Virus record (IMG/VR): IMGVR_UViG_3300032092_003110
Location: 1-35,982 of that record
Source: a virus
Direction: 5' to 3' (one strand)
DNA: 35,982 bases
The translations under genes were made by a program, and so were the position numbers. Numbering within the stretch: the first letter of the stretch is position 1; every line of letters begins with the position of its first letter. Below the pieces are notes generated by a model. It saw only the letters and a program-made list of their open reading frames with translations. It was not told where the DNA came from and did no database searches. Shown here in pieces: positions 32,584 through 35,982 of the stretch.

Positions 32584-32815
32584 ACAAATTATAACCAGCA
32601 TGTGCCTTACCTGGCGACATGACTACGGACTAGATCGCCAAGAACATGATGGGCCCGGCGGCTTGATCTCTGCTGGACTAACTGAGCAGGAGCGCAAAGC
32701 ACTGTGGCAACAAATGGCACAAATTTTTGATAACGATATTGCACCCAACATGACTATAAAGAAACCCGTACCGTACGCACACGATTCCTCTAGAACAGAC
32801 TGGATTGAACCATGA
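32567..32815 (+). CDS. Small unknown phage protein
   Basis: 82 residues, MSKTREQIITSMCLTWRHDYG at the start, then a helical segment GLTEQERKALWQQMAQIFDNDI. It is coupled to the next gene by ATGA. I do not recognise a family. The position in a run of small overlapping genes supports a real coding region. Confidence 0.6.
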   Translation: MSKTREQIITSMCLTWRHDYGLDRQEHDGPGGLISAGLTEQERKALWQQMAQIFDNDIAPNMTIKKPVPYAHDSSRTDWIEP

Positions 32816-33027
32816 GCCTGCACATCAATCGCTTTGTTGACAATATCAAGGCACACGAAAGTCGTGGACAAAAAGACTTTATAATGAGCATGCGTGATGC
32901 CAAAGATCTACACAGTGACATTACCAAACTGCTGATAACTTTGGAGCAGTTGCACAACAAAAGTGCTCCACAAAAAGACGAAGTGATAACCATAGAACTC
33001 ACAGGCGGTGGTTTTAAAAGTACCTAG
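32812..33027 (+). CDS. Small helical unknown phage protein
   Basis: 71 residues. MSLHINRFVDNIKAHESRG is followed by a long helix (DFIMSMRDAKDLHSDITKLLI) and a C-terminal strand (VITIELTGGGFKS). I recall near-identical opening sequences in other environmental phages listed as hypothetical. The ATGA overlap fixes the start. Function unknown. Confidence 0.65.
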   Translation: MSLHINRFVDNIKAHESRGQKDFIMSMRDAKDLHSDITKLLITLEQLHNKSAPQKDEVITIELTGGGFKST

Positions 33028-33034
33028 TTTATGT

Positions 33035-33042
33035 GATAAATA
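33035..33042 (+). promoter_or_regulatory. Late-type promoter box GATAAATA
   Basis: GATAAATA lies in the short gap after the stop at 33027, with exactly five bases before ATG 33048. This is the same spacing as at 7340 and 7379. The predicted start site would be the A of ATG. Confidence 0.45.
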
Positions 33043-33047
33043 AACGT

Positions 33048-33344
33048 ATGAGCAGACCCAAACCTCAAGTGTTGATTGAGAACACAAACAAGCAGACCTA
33101 CAAAACTGAGCAGGTGCTGGCCAGCGAGGGTGTATGGGCAGTGTTTTACGATTCGAAGCCTATCAACTTGAAAACTTCAAACATGCTGACACAGTATCCT
33201 GGTCCCAAGTATAAAAAAGTATCTTTTTCAAATCCAGGCCATGCCATCAATCTGGCTCGCAAACTCAATACACAATTCAAAACAGACAAGTTCTCTGTGG
33301 TATTGCTGACACAGGGAGCCCAAGTGTTCCCCAATGCTGTCTAA
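33048..33344 (+). CDS. Small basic unknown phage protein
   Basis: 98 residues from ATG 33048; a GTG at 33033 in frame overlaps the late-type box and is not preferred. The protein is basic (MSRPKPQVLIENTNKQTYKTEQ) with aromatic residues and the segment GPKYKKVSFSNPGHAINLARKLN. The end overlaps the next gene by 11 bases. No family is recognised. Confidence 0.6.
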   Translation: MSRPKPQVLIENTNKQTYKTEQVLASEGVWAVFYDSKPINLKTSNMLTQYPGPKYKKVSFSNPGHAINLARKLNTQFKTDKFSVVLLTQGAQVFPNAV

Positions 33345-33699
33345 ACTAGATTATACCAAACACACGCTGTCGCTGTTGCCCGGCGATTATGGCTTGAATT
33401 TGGAAATAGCTTTGAAAGATTGGTGGCAAGATATTCGCCCCGTTGGTGGCCTACGTCTGAGTTTGGAAGGTTATCAAGTGTTCAAACAACTGGGTATCGA
33501 AAGCTACGAGTTTGATATACCACCTGGTACTACTGCACATGCTGGGCACTTGGTTGCACTGAACAAACATTTGACTCATCCATATTTTATACAACTGGGC
33601 AAAAAGCCTCGCCTGGTATTTTTTGACGGTCAAGAAGCCAGCATGTTTGCACTGTATGGGGACATTGTTAAGTTTACCCGGGGCCTAAATAGAGGTTGA
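33334..33699 (+). CDS. Unknown phage protein
   Basis: 121 residues. Features are DYTKHTLSLLPGDYGLNLEIALKDWW, a beta/alpha middle and PPGTTAHAGHLVALNKHLTHPYFIQLGKKPRLVFFDG described in parts. The hydrophobic pattern suggests a small alpha/beta fold. No catalytic motif stands out. Its stop codon lies inside the -35 region of the following promoter. Confidence 0.6.
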   Translation: MLSKLDYTKHTLSLLPGDYGLNLEIALKDWWQDIRPVGGLRLSLEGYQVFKQLGIESYEFDIPPGTTAHAGHLVALNKHLTHPYFIQLGKKPRLVFFDGQEASMFALYGDIVKFTRGLNRG

Positions 33700-33724
33700 C
33701 CAAAAATCCCAGATCGCTTATACT
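33696..33724 (+). promoter_or_regulatory. Sigma70-type promoter for the gene at 33766
   Basis: TTGACC at 33696-33701 and TATACT at 33719-33724 with a 17-base spacer. CTAAATA lies just upstream at 33685. The -35 to -10 region is nearly repeated at 34019. Confidence 0.75.
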
Positions 33725-33765
33725 GTAATTGTAGTAGTTAGTGACCCAGGCAAAAGGAGCTCAAA

Positions 33766-33954
33766 ATGGCAGAAGTCAAACTTTCCACACTGTACAAAGT
33801 CACAGTGACAGAATATGACTGTGGTGTGCAACGAGTTGATCCCGAAGACACCAGGTATTTCACCACCCTTGAAGAAGCAGAAGCCTACAAATATCGCCAA
33901 GATTGCGGCGGCCCTGAGTGCTACTGGCGTGCTAGCATTGAAAAAGTTGCATAA
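33766..33954 (+). CDS. Small unknown phage protein
   Basis: 62 residues with AAAGGAG upstream and its own promoter. Features are LYKVTVTEYDCGVQRVDPEDT, FTTLEEAEAYKYRQDCGGPECYW. Three cysteines are clustered (one D-C-G and two in DCGGPEC), but the spacing is too open for a known zinc finger. It is single and followed by a terminator, so it is its own transcription unit. Confidence 0.65.
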   Translation: MAEVKLSTLYKVTVTEYDCGVQRVDPEDTRYFTTLEEAEAYKYRQDCGGPECYWRASIEKVA

Positions 33955-33974
33955 CAGCAACACTTTTTGGGGTA

Positions 33975-34003
33975 AAAAGTAGTAATTTTGTAGTACTACT
34001 TTT
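33975..34003 (+). terminator. Intrinsic terminator-like hairpin
   Basis: AAAAGTAGTA at 33975-33984 pairs perfectly with TACTACTTTT at 33994-34003 across a nine-base loop, ending in TTTT. The stem is AT-rich but ten pairs long and follows the stop at 33954. Because the arms are A/T-symmetric it may work in both directions. Confidence 0.65.
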
Positions 34004-34018
34004 CATGTGCAAAAACGG

Positions 34019-34047
34019 TTGACCAAAAACGCAAGATCGGTTATAAT
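34019..34047 (+). promoter_or_regulatory. Sigma70-type promoter for the GIY-YIG gene
   Basis: TTGACC at 34019-34024 and perfect TATAAT at 34042-34047 with a 17-base spacer. Only six bases separate the -10 box from ATG 34054, so the mRNA may start at the ATG. It shares TTGACCAAAAA and AGATCG with the promoter at 33696. Confidence 0.85.
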
Positions 34048-34053
34048 ATACAC

Positions 34054-34389
34054 ATGAACACAAAAACACTAGCCCGTAAAAAGCGCACCGATCGTACTCA
34101 TGTGATTTACATGATTGAGTCTGGCGCTGATTTTTACATCGGTGTTACTGCCAAAACCGAAAGCACTGTGAAGAAATCAGTGATTACTCGTTGCCGCAAG
34201 CACTTTTACCGCATGCGCTCTGAAGACAAGAGCTGGATGCTGTACGAGACCATGCGTGAGCGTGGTGTTGGTGAATTCACTGTGCGTGTTCTGTCTGTGG
34301 TGCGCGGCAAGACCGAAGCCCACAATTTAGAGCGTGGTTTGATCCGCGATATGAAACCCAACCTGAATACCGACACAAGAGGAGTTTGA
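34054..34389 (+). CDS. GIY-YIG nuclease-domain protein
   Basis: 111 residues with one GIY-YIG-like domain. HVIYMI and FYIGVT give the two strands (VIY...YIG); Y19, Y28 and G30 are in place. ITRCRKHFYRM supplies the conserved Arg and His, LYETMRERGVGEF and VRVLSVV follow, and TEAHNLERGLIRDMKPNLN holds the catalytic Glu and the closing P-x-L-N. No extra DNA-recognition domain is present, so it could be a minimal nuclease, a repair-type enzyme or the remains of a homing endonuclease. The promoter's +1 may coincide with the ATG; a leaderless mRNA is possible. Confidence 0.75.
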   Translation: MNTKTLARKKRTDRTHVIYMIESGADFYIGVTAKTESTVKKSVITRCRKHFYRMRSEDKSWMLYETMRERGVGEFTVRVLSVVRGKTEAHNLERGLIRDMKPNLNTDTRGV

Positions 34390-34390
34390 T

Positions 34391-34525
34391 ATGAGCATGC
34401 TTAGAGGAGGCAAGACCGGTACCGCACCCGGACTCCTGCAGGACGATTCAAGGGCTCTGTTCCGCTGGTTTGCCAGCAGAATGGATAGCCGTTGGACGCT
34501 TCGTAGGGTCTTGACAGGTCTGTAA
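34391..34525 (+). CDS. Small basic unknown ORF
   Basis: 44 residues, MSMLRGGKTGTAPGLLQDDS then LFRWFASRMDSRWTLRRVLTGL. GGAG lies about eight bases upstream and the start follows the GIY-YIG stop by one base. The C-terminus is amphipathic and Arg-rich. The 3' end overlaps the next promoter. It could be real or noise; coding fit is moderate. Confidence 0.4.
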   Translation: MSMLRGGKTGTAPGLLQDDSRALFRWFASRMDSRWTLRRVLTGL

Positions 34526-34539
34526 AACTGTGTTATAAT
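34511..34539 (+). promoter_or_regulatory. Consensus sigma70 promoter for the small membrane protein
   Basis: TTGACA at 34511-34516 and TATAAT at 34534-34539, both perfect consensus, with a 17-base spacer. It is one of the strongest-looking promoters in the window and should be active early. Confidence 0.88.
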
Positions 34540-34563
34540 ACATCATCACAACAAGGAATCATC

Positions 34564-34782
34564 ATGAAACAAATTATCACTATTCTTGGCTCAATTATGT
34601 TTGGTATTGCGGGTCTACTGCTACTGAGCTTCTTGCTGAGTTTGCCTGTGTATCTGCTATGGAACGGTTGCTTGGTTAGCGCTGTTGCAGGTGTCTCTGA
34701 AGTGACCTGGTTGCAGGCCTGGGGGCTGACTGTGTTGTGCGGCTTCTTGTTTAAAACCTCCACACATACATCAAGCAAATAA
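34564..34782 (+). CDS. Small membrane protein, two transmembrane segments
   Basis: 72 residues. Hydrophobic segment 1 is IMFGIAGLLLLSFLLSLPVYLLW (described as residues about 11-33), segment 2 is WLQAWGLTVLCGFLF near residues 49-64, joined by a short loop. A Lys/Ser-rich tail follows. AAGGAATCATC precedes the ATG. Small phage membrane proteins of this kind often act on the host membrane, for example in superinfection exclusion or early takeover, but no specific function is shown. It is driven by a consensus promoter. Confidence 0.7.
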   Translation: MKQIITILGSIMFGIAGLLLLSFLLSLPVYLLWNGCLVSAVAGVSEVTWLQAWGLTVLCGFLFKTSTHTSSK

Positions 34783-34797
34783 TCAAAAGGAATCATC

Positions 34798-34971
34798 ATG
34801 GCCGGCAAAGCAAAATCGATTTACTTGACAATCAGCCCCAAGGGCACATTTACCTCTGTGTTTAAAAAAATGTTCTTTGAAGCCAAGAGCTACAACGAAT
34901 ATGTCAAGAGCGAAGAGTTCAAAAAACAGTGGCCTGCTGATCAGTTTGACATTGTAAAAGAAACATACTGA
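34798..34971 (+). CDS. Small basic unknown protein
   Basis: 57 residues, MAGKAKSIYLTISPKGTF then KKMFFEAKSYNEYVKSEEFKKQW. It has AAGGAATCATC before its ATG, identical to the leader of the gene before it, which suggests a duplicated ribosome site. It overlaps the next small frame by one base (TGATG). Real coding is likely from the ribosome site and composition. Confidence 0.6.
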   Translation: MAGKAKSIYLTISPKGTFTSVFKKMFFEAKSYNEYVKSEEFKKQWPADQFDIVKETY

Positions 34972-35081
34972 TGTACATTGCCAACCACAACAACACCATA
35001 CAGTTGCCTTGGGAACCGGGCCTGCTAGAATGGTTGCAGGAGACTTATCCTTATTCCAGGTACAAGATTGTGACAATGTGA
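34971..35081 (+). CDS. Tiny unknown ORF
   Basis: 36 residues, MYIANHNNTIQLPWEPGLLE and WLQETYPYSRYKIVTM. The ATG overlaps the preceding stop (TGATG), so it could be translated by coupling. There is no own ribosome site. The small size keeps confidence low. Confidence 0.4.
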   Translation: MYIANHNNTIQLPWEPGLLEWLQETYPYSRYKIVTM

Positions 35082-35138
35082 TTTCAAAAAAAACTGCCAG
35101 TGGATAAACATTGTTATATACACATACAAGGATACAAC

Positions 35139-35393
35139 ATGAATGATATTGACCAAAAAGTAATTGCAATTATTGCCAAAGAGCTTAATCTTAAAAAACT
35201 ACCGTCACCAACAGACGAACTAGCAAAATTTAATGCTGACAGTCTAGATCGTGCTGAAATTATTTTTAGCTTAGAAGAAGAGTTTGATATCACGCTTAAT
35301 ATTCCAGACAAAGAAACTGCACGTAAAATTTTTACAACAGTGCAGGGTGTCATCGACATGATTACCGAGCAAATGGCAGAGCACAAAGGTTGA
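35139..35393 (+). CDS. acpP: Acyl carrier protein
   Basis: 84 residues from ATG 35139, with AAGGA nine bases upstream; the ATG at 35100 would add 13 residues and lacks this. FNADSLDRAEII carries the 4'-phosphopantetheine attachment Ser35 in D-S-L. SLEEEFDITL and KIFTTVQGVIDMI match ACP helices III and IV; the acidic, Lys-flanked composition is typical. ACP carries acyl groups in fatty acid or polyketide-type synthesis and also donates acyl groups to lipid A and other acceptors. No synthase is in the window, so it presumably works with host enzymes or with a distant phage gene. Directly followed by 35395. Confidence 0.85.
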   Translation: MNDIDQKVIAIIAKELNLKKLPSPTDELAKFNADSLDRAEIIFSLEEEFDITLNIPDKETARKIFTTVQGVIDMITEQMAEHKG

Positions 35394-35394
35394 C

Positions 35395-35808
35395 ATGGAA
35401 TTTTTACCTGTACTGGAACTGATTGATCGACTGTGCATTGCTCGTATCAAATACGAGCGCACTAAAGGTGCCAACCAGGATGAACTGGATTGGTATGAAG
35501 ACAAATACAGCCAGCTGGTCAAGACTTTGACCGCAGACCAACGTGAGACTCTGGATCACAACATCCAAGAGATCACTGTGATCCATAACCGGATCTGGGA
35601 TCTGGAGTGGCAGCTTAAATCCGGTGTGGAGCACCTGTTGCCCCTGGACGAGATCGGTCGCAGAGCCATTGCCATCCGCGACTGGAACAATCGACGCATT
35701 ACCTACAAGAACTCCATTGCCGAGTTGTTCAGTCTCAAAATGCGCGAGATCAAAACGGATCATCTCAGCGACCCCGAGCAGTTGTTTAAAACTGTTGACA
35801 CTAAATAA
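35395..35808 (+). CDS. Unknown helical protein coupled to the ACP gene
   Basis: 137 residues, one base after the ACP stop. It is helical and charged: LELIDRLCIARIKYERTKG, DELDWYEDKYSQLVKTLT, then HNRIWDLEWQLKSGVEHLLPLDEIGRRAIAIRDWNN and KNSIAELF. A weak resemblance to the DUF6165-type ID(R/K)L...IK.E opening was noticed but not confirmed. As the partner of ACP it may be an accessory factor. The last bases overlap the tRNA promoter. Confidence 0.6.
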   Translation: MEFLPVLELIDRLCIARIKYERTKGANQDELDWYEDKYSQLVKTLTADQRETLDHNIQEITVIHNRIWDLEWQLKSGVEHLLPLDEIGRRAIAIRDWNNRRITYKNSIAELFSLKMREIKTDHLSDPEQLFKTVDTK

Positions 35809-35823
35809 CGTTCCTGTTACAAT
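35795..35823 (+). promoter_or_regulatory. Sigma70-type promoter for the tRNA genes
   Basis: TTGACA at 35795-35800 and TACAAT at 35818-35823 with a 17-base spacer. The predicted +1 near 35830 lies two bases before the first tRNA. The spacer begins with CTAAATA at 35801-35807. Confidence 0.8.
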
Positions 35824-35831
35824 ATAGTTTA

Positions 35832-35909
<78 letters not shown>

Positions 35910-35914
35910 TGTAT

Positions 35915-35982
35915 CTGGCGTTCGTATAATGGATAATACAGGGGATTTCTACTCCCCTAATAGCAGTTCGATTCTGTTACGC
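35915..35982 (+). tRNA. tRNA-Arg(UCU), 3' end cut by the window
   Basis: D-arm GTAT/ATAC, anticodon stem GGGGA/TCCCC with loop TTTCTAC (anticodon TCU read as UCU), T-arm AGCAG/CTGTT with loop TTCGATT and the start of the 3' acceptor ACGC pairing with GCGT. The last acceptor bases are beyond the window. It reads AGA, a codon often rare in hosts, and it follows the first tRNA by five bases, so the two are probably co-transcribed. Confidence 0.8.

Noticed and set aside
35100-35138. Longer start of the acyl carrier protein gene at 35100
   Set aside because: The extra residues do not fit ACP, and the AAGGA ribosome site is placed for the ATG at 35139.

Overview
The window looks like a piece of a tailed-phage genome from the T4-like (myovirus) lineage. 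It carries a family B DNA polymerase like gp43, a gp45 sliding clamp, a T4 RNase H-type 5' nuclease, a small DsbA-like DNA-binding protein, tRNA genes and very tightly packed genes. Most neighbouring genes overlap by ATGA or a few bases. The many genes of unknown function, the mixture of glycan enzymes and the acyl carrier protein resemble environmental marine or freshwater myoviruses. The host cannot be determined from the sequence.

Layout. (1) 1-2212: three genes, two of them beginning MRAHEF, an N-terminus that resembles the T4 capsid-targeting peptide and ends in an (I/L)xE prohead-protease-like site. (2) 2239-7340: a surface-glycan type island, with a DUF6492-like glycosyltransferase, a PIG-L/LmbE deacetylase and an SGNH-like protein on the plus strand, then a convergent minus-strand operon of a radical SAM enzyme and two glycosyltransferase-like proteins. 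(3) 7379-12021: small proteins, a further tagged protein (MRAYEIME), a Dps-like ferritin, a charged protein and a 998-residue LysM protein. (4) 12177-16869: replication module (DsbA-like, gp43 polymerase, a coiled-coil plus methyltransferase-like protein, gp45 clamp). (5) 16869-19377: DpdA-like DNA-guanine transglycosylase, an unknown protein and a QueD-like T-fold protein, all translationally coupled. (6) 19388-22733: two small unknowns, a glycosyltransferase, GalE and a half-length DegT-type aminotransferase. (7) 22801-28980: FolE, a HIT protein, QueD, a glycosyltransferase, a B12-binding-type radical SAM protein, an SGNH protein and QueE. (8) 28982-35808: nucleotidyltransferase, SGNH protein, RNase H, MazG-like protein, many small conserved phage proteins, GIY-YIG protein, small membrane protein and acyl carrier protein. 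(9) 35832-end: tRNA(CAU) and a partial tRNA-Arg(UCU).

How the genes work together. FolE, QueD and QueE make 7-carboxy-7-deazaguanine from GTP, and the DpdA homologue would insert a 7-deazaguanine base into phage DNA, a known anti-restriction modification. No QueC, ArcS or QueF is present in the window, so the final base is open. The most novel candidate is the T-fold gene at 18934-19377 beside dpdA. It keeps the QueD metal histidines but lacks the catalytic Cys and His, while the queD at 24111 keeps the triad and has lost two metal histidines.

Regulation. At least eight sigma70-type promoters with exact 17-base spacers are readable, and a T4 late-type TAAATA box stands exactly five bases before three start codons. 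All functional calls rest on reading motifs by eye; no database search was run.
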